NCBI RefSeq assembly: GCF_000373645.1
Contig: NZ_KB892030.1
Span: forward strand, 1-41,960
Source: Streptomyces sp. ATexAB-D23
GTDB taxonomy: Bacteria > Actinomycetota > Actinomycetes > Streptomycetales > Streptomycetaceae
Direction of reading: 5' to 3'
DNA: 41,960 bases
Below are positions 1-8,020 of the stretch, piece after piece (the stretch's first letter is position 1; each line of letters opens with the position of its first letter). The translations under genes and the position numbers were made by a program. The notes under the pieces were generated by a model. That model saw only the letters and a program-made list of their open reading frames with translations. It made no database searches and was not told the origin of the DNA.

Positions 1-75
1 GGTTGATAGGCCAGATGTGGAAGCCCGGTAACGGGTGGAGCTGACTGGTACTAATAGGCCGAGGGCTTGTCCTCA
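1..75 (+). rRNA. 23S ribosomal RNA, 3' end (partial)
   Basis: The first 75 bases match the end of an actinobacterial 23S rRNA, including the stretch GGTACTAATAGGCCGAGGG near 46-64 and the terminal CTTGTCCTCA. The 5' part lies outside the window. The exact last base is inferred from the usual Streptomyces end. Confidence 0.93.
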
Positions 76-151
76 GTTGCTCGCGTCCACTGTGTTGGTT
101 CTGAAATAACGAACTGCCGTGTTTTTGCCCGGTTATTGTTTATTTCATAGT
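76..151 (+). other. 23S-5S spacer with processing stem
   Basis: AT-richer spacer inside the rRNA transcript. GAAATAAC (103-110) can pair with GTTTATTTC (138-146), bracketing the region before 5S. Such stems in rRNA spacers are commonly RNase III processing sites; that role is inferred here. Confidence 0.5.
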
Positions 152-270
152 GTTTCGGTGGTCATTGCGTTAGGGAAACGCCCGGTTACATTCCGAACCC
201 GGAAGCTAAGCCTTTCAGCGCCGATGGTACTGCAGGGGGGACCCTGTGGGAGAGTAGGACGCCGCCGAAC
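152..270 (+). rRNA. rrf: 5S ribosomal RNA
   Basis: Complete 5S rRNA, about 119 bases, starting GTTTCGGTGGTCATTGCG and ending GACGCCGCCGAAC, with the complementary ends expected for helix I. The internal CCGAACCCGGAAGCTAAG segment is the conserved loop B/C region. Ends may vary by one or two bases. Confidence 0.96.
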
Positions 271-282
271 AATCATTGTGGG

Positions 283-313
283 AAAGCCCCGTGCCTCTGG
301 CACGGGGCTTTTC
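283..313 (+). terminator. rRNA operon terminator
   Basis: A perfect 13-bp stem (AAAGCCCCGTGCC at 283-295 and its complement at 299-311) with a 3-base loop follows 5S by 12 bases and ends in a short T run. It also sits 30 bases beyond the stop of the convergent response regulator gene, so it may serve both directions. Confidence 0.93.
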
Positions 314-342
314 TGCGTTTACGGGGGAATGCAGGAGGGGAC

Positions 343-1008
343 TCACCCCGGGGTGACCAGGCGTGTGTCGTACGCCAGGATCACCGCCTGGACGCGGTCC
401 CTGGCGCCCGTCTTCGCGAGAATACGGGAGACATGTGTCTTCACCGTCGACTGGGCGAGATGGAGACGCTCGGAGATCTCCGCATTCGTCCAGCCCTGGC
501 CGATGACCGTAAGGATCTCCCGCTCGCGTCCGGTGAGGCCGGCGATACGCGGATCGTGTGGAGCGGGTTCACCGGGGGCGGGCGGCAAGTGCTCTACGTA
601 CGCGTCCAGGAGACGGCGGGTCAGGCTCGGGGCGACCACCGCGTCGCCGGCGGCCACGGCGCGGATGCCGGCGAGCAGCTCCTCGGGGAGCGCGTCCTTG
701 ATCAGGAAACCGCTGGCGCCTGCCCGCAGCCCGTCGTACGCGTACCGGTCGAGGTCGAACGTCGTGACGATCAGGACGCGTGTGCGTGAGCCGGCCCTGA
801 TGACGCGGCGGGTTGTCTCGATGCCGTCCAGGATCGGCATGCGGATGTCCATCAGGGCTACGTCCGGCTGGTGCCGGGCGATGAGCTGGAGCGCTTCGTG
901 GCCGTTGGCGGCCTCGCCGACGACCGTCATGTCGTCCTGGCTCTCCAGCAGCATGCGGAAACCGAAGCGCTGCATCGGCTGGTCGTCCGCGATGAGCACG
1001 GTCGTCAC
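343..1008 (-). CDS. LuxR/NarL-family response regulator
   Basis: DNA-binding partner of the adjacent sensor kinase, 221 aa. Residues 1-120 form a receiver domain with acidic pair IADD (6-9), phosphoacceptor Asp54 in ALMDIRMP and conserved Lys104 in FLIKDA. Residues about 157-215 form a LuxR-type helix-turn-helix (LTGREREIL then TNAEISERLHLAQSTVKTHV). A TTG at 1050 would give 14 extra residues, but the GTG at 1008 is preferred because it overlaps the kinase stop in GTGA, which is typical translational coupling, and places VTTVLIADD at the N-terminus as in the family. It is the last gene of the ATPase-permease-kinase-regulator operon, so it probably controls that transporter or an envelope stress response. 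The target is not visible. Confidence 0.93.
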   Translation of the reverse strand: MTTVLIADDQPMQRFGFRMLLESQDDMTVVGEAANGHEALQLIARHQPDVALMDIRMPILDGIETTRRVIRAGSRTRVLIVTTFDLDRYAYDGLRAGASGFLIKDALPEELLAGIRAVAAGDAVVAPSLTRRLLDAYVEHLPPAPGEPAPHDPRIAGLTGREREILTVIGQGWTNAEISERLHLAQSTVKTHVSRILAKTGARDRVQAVILAYDTRLVTPG

Positions 1009-2063
1009 GAGGGGGAGTCCTCCAGGGGGAGTCGGAGCCGTACCCGCCAACCGGTCGTGGTGGTCGGGCCGGCTTCGAGTGTGCCGTCGTAGAGGGAGGC
1101 GCGGGCGCGCATCCCGGTGATGCCCTGACCGGTGCCGGCGGTGGCCCGGTCGGAAGGGCGCGGGGAGCCATTGTCCGTGATCACGGCCTCCAGCTCACGC
1201 GGGTGGTAAGTCAGGGAGACGTCAGCCGTGAGGGCGGAGGAACGGGCCGTGTGCTTCAGGGTGTTGGTCAGGGACTCCTGTACCACCCGGTAGACCGTCA
1301 GCTGGCGCCCCGCGGTGGGCGGGACCGCCGGTGGCGTACCGGCCACCCGTAGACGTACGGCGAGGCCGGCCCGGCGTACGCCCTCCAGCAGCGCGTCCAT
1401 GTCGTCCAGTGTGGGCTGCGGAGTGCGCTCGGCGTCCTCCGGCCGGTCGCGCAACACACCGAGCAGGCGACGGAGTTCCGCGAGGGCCTGGCGGCTGGTG
1501 GTGCCGATGGCGTCCAGGGCCTGGGCCGCGCGTTCCGGGTTCCTGGCCGCCGCGTACGAGCCGCCGTCCGACAGGCCCGTGATGACGGAGAGGTTGTGAC
1601 CGATGATGTCGTGCATCTCCCTGGCGATCCGAGCCCGTTCGGCGGCGGCCGCGAGGCGGGCCTGCTGGTCGCGCTCGCGCTCCAGCCTATCGGCCCGGTC
1701 GACGAGGGCCTCCGTGTACTCCTTGCGCGTACGCACCACGATGCCGGCCAGGGCCGCGAACGCGAACGCCCACACGTGCGGGAGGAACAGCCGGTCCCAG
1801 CCGTCCGGGAAGCGGAAGGAGGCGAACACCAGCGGGCCGGCCACCAGCGCGCCCGACCGGGCCAGGGCGCGCATCGGCAGGCGTACCGCGATGTTGAAGA
1901 CCACGATCTCCTGAAGGAACGAGGCCTGGATCATCGCCCCCGTCCAGACGTTGACCAGCGAGAACGGTGCCATGAACGCCAGCACCGCCTGTGGGCGGGC
2001 CCGGCGCCACAGCAGTGGGGCGGAGAACGCCACACTCATCGCGAGCACCAGCGGCGCGGGCAC
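1005..2063 (-). CDS. Sensor histidine kinase (HisKA_3), N-terminally shortened by an amber codon
   Basis: Membrane sensor kinase, 352 aa from the first usable GTG. It has membrane segments in residues 1-112, a coiled-coil linker (113-145), dimerisation/phosphoacceptor box EMHDIIGHNLS with His151, and a HATPase domain (N-box around Asn267 in ESLTNTLKH, ITDNGS at 295-300, GTGQGITGMRAR). It partners the regulator downstream (GTGA overlap). The open frame continues upstream for 76 more codons to a GTG at 2291 that has its own GAGG ribosome-binding site and lies just after the permease stop. That longer frame is broken only by TAG at 2204-2202. The missing part would hold another membrane segment (WDGVLATFWVLFAALDISS). 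Either this is a recent nonsense mutation with possible internal restart, or the gene is nonfunctional, or the base is a sequencing error. Confidence 0.85.
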   Translation of the reverse strand: MPAPLVLAMSVAFSAPLLWRRARPQAVLAFMAPFSLVNVWTGAMIQASFLQEIVVFNIAVRLPMRALARSGALVAGPLVFASFRFPDGWDRLFLPHVWAFAFAALAGIVVRTRKEYTEALVDRADRLERERDQQARLAAAAERARIAREMHDIIGHNLSVITGLSDGGSYAAARNPERAAQALDAIGTTSRQALAELRRLLGVLRDRPEDAERTPQPTLDDMDALLEGVRRAGLAVRLRVAGTPPAVPPTAGRQLTVYRVVQESLTNTLKHTARSSALTADVSLTYHPRELEAVITDNGSPRPSDRATAGTGQGITGMRARASLYDGTLEAGPTTTTGWRVRLRLPLEDSPS

Positions 2064-2201
2064 GTGCGGGTCGACGGCGACCGTGCGCCAGCCGCCGGAG
2101 GAGATGTCGAGCGCGGCGAACAGAACCCAGAATGTGGCGAGGACGCCGTCCCAGACGGCCGGACGGCGGCGGTCGAACGCGCGGACGTGCTGAAGGGCGC
2201 G

Positions 2202-2291
2202 CTATATGTGCCCGGTGAGCGCGGTGGGATCCGGCTCGGGCCCCGGTGAACGGGGCGGTGCCGGGGCCCGGTCGGTGTCCTCGTGCGTCAC
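2202..2291 (-). pseudogene. 5' end of the histidine kinase frame, ending in TAG
   Basis: Reading from GTG at 2291 gives 29 residues (beginning MTHEDTDRAPAPP) and then TAG at 2204-2202. The same frame runs on with no further stop into the kinase. GAGG stands 8 bases upstream of the GTG, and the permease stop is 31 bases upstream, which makes this the natural start of the kinase gene. CAG to TAG is a single transition, so the parent codon was probably Gln. Confidence 0.72.
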
Positions 2292-2322
2292 CCGTACATC
2301 CTCGCGTCCGGCGCCGTCCGGC

Positions 2323-3111
2323 TCATGCGTCGCGACGGCGCAGGAGCACCGCTGCCGCGACCAGTGTGGCCGAGGCCCACAAGGTGAGGGCGAGCAGGGC
2401 GGCGCCCGGGGACGCGGCGTCGGGGAGCGGGGTCGCGGAGCCCAGGACGCCCGAGGCCTGGGTGGGGAAGTAGCGGACTGCCGTCTCCACCGCGTCGTAC
2501 GGGAGCATGGTGAGCACCTCGGGGAGGATCATCACGCCTCCGATGAACGCGCCGATCGCTCCCGGGACCGAGCGCAGGAGGGCGCCGAGACCCAGGGCGA
2601 TGAGGCTGAGCAGGGTGGTTCCGGCGGCGTTCCCCGCCACGGCACGCAGTACACCCGGGTCGTTGAGGGACGCGGCCTGGTCCGTGTCGCCGAGGAAGAC
2701 CTGGGCGACGAGGAACGTGATGAGTGTGGTGGCGAGCATGGCGGTGAAGACGGTGGCGGTGAAGACGGCGGCCTTCGCCCACAGGACCGGGAGCCGGCGC
2801 GGGACGGCGGTCAGGGAGGCGCGGATCATCCCCGATGAGTACTCGCCCGCGGTGACGAGGATGCCCAGGACGACCGTGCAGAGCGTGCCGAGGACGGAGC
2901 CGTAGAGGACGAGGACGACGGTGTCGACGTCCGAGTCACCGCCGTCGGACGTGTACGTCGTGCCCATGACGATGCCGATGCCGAGGACCAGTGCGGCGGC
3001 CGTGCCCAGGGTGATCCAGCTGGAGCGCAGTGACCGCAGCTTGTGCCACTCGGAGCGCAGTACCCGGGCGGGAGTAACGCGGTAGGGGCGGGGAAGGGCC
3101 GTGGTGGTCAT
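2323..3111 (-). CDS. ABC transporter permease
   Basis: Integral membrane subunit of an ABC transporter, 262 aa. The N-terminus carries the cytoplasmic motif LRSEWHKLRSLRSSW typical of ABC-2-type permeases of Streptomyces. About six hydrophobic segments follow, for example WITLGTAAALVLGIGIVMG, VVLGILVTAGEY, FTAMLATTLITFLVAQVF, LLSLIALGLGALL and ALTLWASATLVAAAVLL. The start ATG overlaps the ATPase stop in ATGA. With the ATPase it forms one exporter. Linkage to a two-component system is the usual arrangement for antibiotic or lipid-stress efflux units, but the substrate cannot be read from sequence. Confidence 0.9.
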   Translation of the reverse strand: MTTTALPRPYRVTPARVLRSEWHKLRSLRSSWITLGTAAALVLGIGIVMGTTYTSDGGDSDVDTVVLVLYGSVLGTLCTVVLGILVTAGEYSSGMIRASLTAVPRRLPVLWAKAAVFTATVFTAMLATTLITFLVAQVFLGDTDQAASLNDPGVLRAVAGNAAGTTLLSLIALGLGALLRSVPGAIGAFIGGVMILPEVLTMLPYDAVETAVRYFPTQASGVLGSATPLPDAASPGAALLALTLWASATLVAAAVLLRRRDA

Positions 3112-4040
3112 GCGGGGGCTCCGGTCGGTTCGGGGGCGGTGATCCGGTAGTCGACGGATTCCTGGGTGAGGTCCATGAAGGCCTGTTCCAGGGACGCGGT
3201 GTGCGGGGTGAGTTCGTACAGGGGGATGGCGTGGGCGGCGGCGGTGCGGCCGATGTGTTCGGCGTCCGTGCCGCGGACCTCCAGCCGGTCGGAGCCGGGC
3301 GTGGCGGTGATCTCGATGCCGGGGCCGCGCAGGAGGTCGCGGAGGGCGGTCGCCCGCGGGGTGAGGACGGTGACCGATCCGCCGCCGGCCGCGGCCGTGA
3401 ACGCGCTGACCGTGGTGTCGGCGAGCAGACGGCCGCGTCCGATGACGACCAGGTGGTCGGCGGTGAGGGCCATCTCGCTCATCAGGTGCGAGGAGACCAG
3501 CACCGTGCGGCCTTCGGCGGCGAGGGACCTGAGGAGGTTGCGGATCCAGAGCACGCCCTCCGGGTCGAGGCCGTTGACCGGTTCGTCCAGGATCAGGGCC
3601 GCCGGGTCGCCGAGGAGGGCGGCGGCGATGCCGAGGCGCTGGCCCATGCCGAGCGAGAACCCCTTGACCCGTTTCCCGGCGACGGAGGTCAGCCCGGCGA
3701 GGCCCAGGACGTGTTCGACGCGGCTGCGCGGGATGCCGTGGGTGTGTGCGAGCGTCATCAGGTGGTGGAAGGCGGTGCGGCCCGGGTGGATGGACCGGGC
3801 CTCCAGGAGGGCGCCGACCTCGGTGAGGGGCGCGCTGTGGGTGGCGTAGGCGCGGCCGCCGACCGTGGAGCGGCCCCGGGTGGGGGTGTCCAGGCCGAGC
3901 AGCATGCGCATGGTCGTGGACTTCCCGGCGCCGTTCGGCCCGAGGAAGCCGGTGACCGTGCCGGGGCGGACGGTGAAGTCGAGGTCCTGGACGACGGTGG
4001 CGTCCCCGTAGCGTTTGGTGAGTGCGTAGGCCCTGATCAT
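3108..4040 (-). CDS. ABC transporter ATP-binding protein
   Basis: ATPase subunit, 310 aa. Walker A GPNGAGKST spans residues 34-42, the signature FSLGMGQR lies at 128-135 (the common SGGQ is SLGM here, as in many drug-export ATPases), and Walker B ALILDEP is at 148-154 followed by NGLDP; the switch His is in VSSHLMSEM. The C-terminal 80 residues, beyond the core domain, resemble the extension of DrrA/CcmA-like exporters. First gene of the minus-strand operon. The intergenic space to the divergent acetyltransferase gene (4041-4183) must hold both promoters. Confidence 0.95.
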   Translation of the reverse strand: MIRAYALTKRYGDATVVQDLDFTVRPGTVTGFLGPNGAGKSTTMRMLLGLDTPTRGRSTVGGRAYATHSAPLTEVGALLEARSIHPGRTAFHHLMTLAHTHGIPRSRVEHVLGLAGLTSVAGKRVKGFSLGMGQRLGIAAALLGDPAALILDEPVNGLDPEGVLWIRNLLRSLAAEGRTVLVSSHLMSEMALTADHLVVIGRGRLLADTTVSAFTAAAGGGSVTVLTPRATALRDLLRGPGIEITATPGSDRLEVRGTDAEHIGRTAAAHAIPLYELTPHTASLEQAFMDLTQESVDYRITAPEPTGAPA

Positions 4041-4183
4041 GCGGGTGACGCTACGGAGACGGGAGGGTGTTGGGCGTCGGACCGGGGACGGGATGTGCGG
4101 GCCCGCGTAGTACCGGGGTACGACGCGGCGGCCGGGGGCGAATGCGTTTGCGCGGTCACCGGAGCGCGGGTCAGGATCACTGC

Positions 4184-4741
4184 ATGGACTACGTGATACG
4201 GCCGGTGCGTGCCGACGAGTGGCAGTCGGTGAGGGAACTCCGGCTGGCCGCCTTGCAGGACCCGGTCGCCCCGGTGGCGTTCCTGGAGACGTACGAGCAG
4301 GGTTTGAAGCGGTCCGACGACGCCTGGCGGGAGCGGACGGTCGATGCGTCCGAGGACGGTGCGGGTGCGGTGCGGCAGTTCATCGCCGAGGGCCCGGACG
4401 GCCGCTGGGCGGGCACGGTGAGCGTGCTCGTCGAACGCCCCGACGACGAGGCGCGGTTCGGTGACGCGGCCCCGGTCGACCAGGGCCACGCGGTCGGTGT
4501 GTTCGTACGGCCCGAGGCGCGGGGCACGGGTGTGGCCGAAGCGCTGTTCCGGGCCGCTCTGGAGTGGTCGTGGTCGCTGGACGAGCCGCGCCTGGAGCGC
4601 GTACGGCTGTACGTCCACGAGGACAATCCGCGCGCCGCGGCCTTCTACCGCCGGATCGGCTTCGCGCCGACCGGGGAGACGGTGCCCATGCCGGGCGACC
4701 CGACGGCCCGTGAGCTGGAGTACGCGGTGGCGCGGCCGTAG
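4184..4741 (+). CDS. GNAT-family N-acetyltransferase
   Basis: Acetyl-CoA-dependent acetyltransferase, 185 aa, substrate unknown. The core fold is visible: N-terminal strand YVIRPVRADEWQSVRELRLAAL, acetyl-CoA loop VGVFVRPEARGTGVAEALF (motif A, about 105-123), and motif B with NPRAAAFYRRIGF. An in-frame start at 4067 exists, but ATG 4184 is chosen because the protein then begins directly with the conserved IRPVRADEW strand and AGGA stands about 9 bases upstream. Stands alone, divergent from the ABC operon and convergent with the type IV-like operon. Confidence 0.9.
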   Translation: MDYVIRPVRADEWQSVRELRLAALQDPVAPVAFLETYEQGLKRSDDAWRERTVDASEDGAGAVRQFIAEGPDGRWAGTVSVLVERPDDEARFGDAAPVDQGHAVGVFVRPEARGTGVAEALFRAALEWSWSLDEPRLERVRLYVHEDNPRAAAFYRRIGFAPTGETVPMPGDPTARELEYAVARP

Positions 4742-4759
4742 GGGTGTACGGCCAGTCGG

Positions 4760-4787
4760 AGGGCCTGTCCTTCAGGGCCTGTCCTTC
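4760..4787. repeat. Tandem 14-bp repeat at gene end
   Basis: Two perfect copies of AGGGCCTGTCCTTC (4760-4773 and 4774-4787). The TGA stop of the TraG-like gene (4786-4788 on the minus strand) falls at the edge of the second copy. Confidence 0.85.
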
Positions 4788-6474
4788 ACAGGGGCGTGGG
4801 TGTCGTGAGCTGCTGCGACCACTGGGAGCGGGCCTGTTCGGGGGAGCGGAGCAGCGCGATGGTCGACAGGCCCTGGGTCTGGCCGGTCGCCAGCAGCTCC
4901 GGCAGCCGGGGCAGGGGCGCGACGGCCGCGACGTCATCGAGGACGAGCGTCATTGGTGGGTCGAGCCGGCCGTCGGATGACCGTGCGGCCATGCGGCGGC
5001 CGTGCTCGACCACGTCTGAGGCGAGCGCGGTGAGCAGGGGCATGGCCCCCGGGCCGGATCGCGGGGTCTCGATGGGTTCGCCCACCACATAGAGGCTGCC
5101 CCCTTCGTTCGCAAAAGAATCCAGTGCGAGCGCATCTGCTCGATTTGGTGTGCAGGCGTCCCGGACGTGGACGGAGGAGAGGGCGCCGAAGGCCCGTACG
5201 TTCAGTTCCTGTGCCATCTCGCGGCGTTCGGGGTGGCCGGTGAGCGCGGACTCCAGCAGTCCGGCGAGTCCGGGCGCTGCCTTGGGGTGGGTGCGGAGCA
5301 GGCGGACCGGCTCGTGGGCGCTGCCGCCGAGGGCCCAGCGGTGGACCTGGCGGAAGGGGCGGCCGTCGATGGCGGCGGCGTGCAGCCAGCAGCGCAGCAG
5401 GGTCTCCGCGGTGTCGGCCGTCGCCGCGTCGATACGGGCCTGCGGCCGTACGGGGGCGAGCAGCGCGGTGGCGCGGGCGGCTGCCCGGTCGGGCTGTTCG
5501 CATCCGGCGGTGGGCGCCCAGTGCAGCCGGGCGGGGGTGTCGCAGAAGTGGCCGGGGTCGTAGACGAGGACCGGGCCCAGCTTGGCGCGCGCGTCCTTCG
5601 TCTCGGCCCAGACGCTGGGGTCGGAGGTCACGACGAGCACGGGTCCGTCGGCTTCGCGGATGGCCTGGACGGCGGCCGACCGGCGGGTGGCGGCGGGGCC
5701 GTAGACGACGAGCGGGGTGCGCGGGGAGGGGACGGCGACCGGCGTGGGGGCGGCGGTCGGCACGTGGGCGGCGAGGCTGTCGGGCCGCGGATATGGAGCA
5801 GCTGATTCCGTTTCTGTCTCTGTCTCTGTCTCCGTCTCCGTGTCCGCCTCCGTCTCTGCTGCGGGGGCGTACTCCGTCGGGGAGGGTGGCACGGTGGGGC
5901 CGGGGACTGTGGGCGCGGGCTTCCGGGAGGTGGCGGGCGCGGGCTCCTGGGCCGGTCCCGGCTCGGGGAGGGCCGCCTCGTGCGCGTACTCCTCCCGCCG
6001 GCCCCGCCGGACGCGCGCCGTCCCCTTCGGCTGCCGTTCCCGGCGCTGGGACCGCTCCGCCCGGCGCAGCTGCTCCTGCTGTTCCAGCCGTTCGTCCCGC
6101 TGGCGGGCGCGTACGGCGCGCCAGCGGGTGACCACTCCCAGCACGAACACCACCAGGACCACCAGCACCATCAGTTCGCCGATGAGCAGGCCCCAGAACA
6201 GCCCGTACCCGGAGAGCTCGCTCGGTGGTGTGTTCGGCCAGGCGGCGGGCAGATCGTGCGGGGCGGCCATGAGCCGGCGCAGCGCCAGCGGGGTCTCGGT
6301 CAGCGTGACGCCGTCGGGCCATGCCCCGTGTGCGAGGAGTCCGGCGAGTCCGGCGGCCGCCCAGACCAGCAGGGTGAACCCGAGGAGGAAGGCGAGCAGC
6401 CCGAGGAGCAGGCCGTCTGGGATGCCGCCCCCTCGGCTGCTACCGGACCGTGCCCTGCCGTCGCTCCCCGCCAT
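4786..6474 (-). CDS. TraG/VirD4-like coupling ATPase with degenerate P-loop
   Basis: Membrane-anchored protein of 562 aa, last gene of the type IV-like operon. Two membrane segments (about 21-45 and 91-115) are followed by an Arg/Glu-rich stretch (117-165), a disordered Pro/Ala/Thr/Glu linker with a TETETE run (207-224), and a RecA-like C-terminal domain ending in a TraG/TraD-type segment (MTLVLDDVAAVAPLPRLPELL at 508 onward, then GQTQGLSTIALLRS). This N-terminal two-helix plus ATPase layout is that of VirD4 coupling proteins. The P-loop position reads YGPAATRRSAAV (258-269), with Arg-Arg-Ser where Gly-Lys-Ser is expected. Walker B is LVLDD instead of a DE pair. It may bind cargo without hydrolysing ATP. 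The ATG lies one base beyond the stop of the VirB4-like gene. No relaxase is encoded nearby. Confidence 0.78.
   Translation of the reverse strand: MAGSDGRARSGSSRGGGIPDGLLLGLLAFLLGFTLLVWAAAGLAGLLAHGAWPDGVTLTETPLALRRLMAAPHDLPAAWPNTPPSELSGYGLFWGLLIGELMVLVVLVVFVLGVVTRWRAVRARQRDERLEQQEQLRRAERSQRRERQPKGTARVRRGRREEYAHEAALPEPGPAQEPAPATSRKPAPTVPGPTVPPSPTEYAPAAETEADTETETETETETESAAPYPRPDSLAAHVPTAAPTPVAVPSPRTPLVVYGPAATRRSAAVQAIREADGPVLVVTSDPSVWAETKDARAKLGPVLVYDPGHFCDTPARLHWAPTAGCEQPDRAAARATALLAPVRPQARIDAATADTAETLLRCWLHAAAIDGRPFRQVHRWALGGSAHEPVRLLRTHPKAAPGLAGLLESALTGHPERREMAQELNVRAFGALSSVHVRDACTPNRADALALDSFANEGGSLYVVGEPIETPRSGPGAMPLLTALASDVVEHGRRMAARSSDGRLDPPMTLVLDDVAAVAPLPRLPELLATGQTQGLSTIALLRSPEQARSQWSQQLTTPTPL
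5812..5858. repeat. Hexanucleotide microsatellite in the TraG-like gene
   Basis: Repeats of TCTGTC/TCCGTC encode Thr-Glu pairs at residues about 207-224 of the minus-strand protein. Because the unit is six bases, changes in copy number keep the frame and only alter linker length. Confidence 0.8.
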
Positions 6475-6475
6475 G

Positions 6476-7894
6476 TCATGCCACCGTTGACTCGGACGAC
6501 TCGTTCAGTCGTTGCTGGTTCTCGATTCTGGCCGCGCGCTGTTCCGCTTCGAGGTCGGCGGCCCGTACGTCGTCCGGGAGCAGGTCGACCGCGGACGACT
6601 CGGTCATGGCGCGGTCGGTGAAGACGAGCGGGCGTTCGGCCTCGGTGATCAGGTGTTTGACGACCTGTACGTTGCCGTTGACGTCCCAGACCGCGATGCC
6701 GGGGGTGAGCGTGGGGATGATCTCGACCGCCCAGCGGGGCAGCCCGAGCACCCGGCCGGTGGCTCTCGCCTCGTCGGCCTTCTGGGCGTAGATCGTGCGC
6801 GTCGACGCCATCTTCAGGATGGCTGCCGCTTCTCGTGCCGCGGCGCCGTCGACCACGTCGCTGAGGTGGTGGACGACGGCGACGAACGAGAGGCCGAGCC
6901 GGCGTCCGAACTTCAGCAGGCGCTGGAAGAGCTGGGCGACGAAGGGCGAGTTGATGATGTGCCAGGCCTCTTCGACCAGGAAGATGCGCTTCTTGCGGTC
7001 GGGCCTGATCCAGGTGTGTTCCAGCCAGACGCCGACGATCGCCATCAGGATCGGCATGGCGATCGAGTTGCGGTCGATGTGCGAGAGGTCGAAGACGATC
7101 AGCGGGGCGTCCAGATCGATGCCGAAGGACGTCGGGCCGTCGAACATGCCGCGCAGGTCGCCGTCGACGAGCCGGTCCAGGACGAGCGCGACGTCCAGGC
7201 CCCAGGCGCGTACGTCGTCTATGTCGACGTTCATCGCTCGGGCGGATTCCGGTTCGGGGTGGCGGAGCTGATCGACGATGTCCATCAGCACGGGCTGGCG
7301 GTCGGTCGTCGTCTCGTTCACATAGGCGTGTGCGACCTTGAGCGCGAAGCCGGAGCGCTCGTCGAGGCCGTGGCCCATGGCGACTTCGATGATGGTGCGC
7401 AGCAGAGCGAGCTGGCCGGTCGTGGTGATCGCCGGGTCGAGCGGGTTGAGCCGGATGCCGCCGTTGAGGGCGGAGGTGGGGTCGAGGCGGATGGGGGTGA
7501 GGCCCAGCTCCTGCGCGATGAGGTTCCATTCACCGACGCCGTCCTCGCCCTGGGCGTCCAGGACGACGACCTGGCGGTCGCGGAAGCGGAGCTGGCGCAG
7601 CACGTACGTCTTCTCCAGCGCGGACTTGCCGTTCCCGGACTCGCCGAGGACCAGCCAGTGCGGGGCGGGGAGCTGCTGGCCGTAGAGCTGGAAGGGGTCG
7701 TAGATGTAGCCCTTGCCGGAGTACACCTCGCGGCCGATGATCACGCCGGAGTCGCCGAGGCCGGGAGCGGCGGTGGGCAGGTAGACGGCCTGGGCCTGCC
7801 CGGTCGAGGTGCGTACGGGCAGCCGGGTCGTCTCCACCTTCCCGAAGAGGAAGGCGGTAAAGGCGTCCGACAACGCGGACAGCGGATCTCGCAT
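6476..7894 (-). CDS. VirB4-like ATPase
   Basis: ATPase of a type IV secretion-like apparatus, 472 aa. Walker A GESGNGKS lies at residues 84-91, followed by a VirB4/TraC-type core (VVVLDAQGEDG, PLIVFDLSHID), and Walker B RIFLVEEAWHI near 303-313, where VEEAW replaces the common DEAW. Late motifs FVAVVHHLSDV and the C-terminal MTESSAVDLLP also fit the family. It is shorter than classical VirB4 (about 800 aa) because the N-terminal VirB4 domain is absent; the adjacent PrgI/SCO6880-like protein probably supplies that part. The start ATG is preceded by GGGAGG about 11 bases upstream. Follows the SCO6880-like gene after a repeat-filled gap of 126 bases. Confidence 0.88.
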   Translation of the reverse strand: MRDPLSALSDAFTAFLFGKVETTRLPVRTSTGQAQAVYLPTAAPGLGDSGVIIGREVYSGKGYIYDPFQLYGQQLPAPHWLVLGESGNGKSALEKTYVLRQLRFRDRQVVVLDAQGEDGVGEWNLIAQELGLTPIRLDPTSALNGGIRLNPLDPAITTTGQLALLRTIIEVAMGHGLDERSGFALKVAHAYVNETTTDRQPVLMDIVDQLRHPEPESARAMNVDIDDVRAWGLDVALVLDRLVDGDLRGMFDGPTSFGIDLDAPLIVFDLSHIDRNSIAMPILMAIVGVWLEHTWIRPDRKKRIFLVEEAWHIINSPFVAQLFQRLLKFGRRLGLSFVAVVHHLSDVVDGAAAREAAAILKMASTRTIYAQKADEARATGRVLGLPRWAVEIIPTLTPGIAVWDVNGNVQVVKHLITEAERPLVFTDRAMTESSAVDLLPDDVRAADLEAEQRAARIENQQRLNESSESTVA

Positions 7895-7920
7895 GGCGTG
7901 ACCGACCTCCCTTTCGTCTC

Positions 7921-8011
7921 TCGGTGCTCGGTGCTCGGTGCTCGGTGCTCGATGCTTGGTGCTCGGCGTTTGGTGTGCTGGTGCGGGGTTGCGGGGTTGC
8001 GGGGTTGCGGG
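7921..8011. repeat. Two short tandem repeat tracts between operon genes
   Basis: The first tract (about 7922-7966) has GGTGCTC-type 7-bp units, four nearly perfect and two degenerate. The second (about 7983-8011) has three copies of an 8-bp GGGGTTGC unit. Both lie in the only sizeable gap of the type IV-like operon, immediately after the stop of the SCO6880-like gene on the minus strand. Confidence 0.85.
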
Positions 8012-8020
8012 CTCGTGGGG

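Noticed and set aside
119..1120. 333-aa open frame over 5S rRNA and the response regulator
   Set aside because: It runs through the rRNA and antisense to a clear response regulator gene.
7921..8011. Possible CRISPR-like array
   Set aside because: Units of 7 and 8 bp have no spacers; this is a simple tandem repeat.
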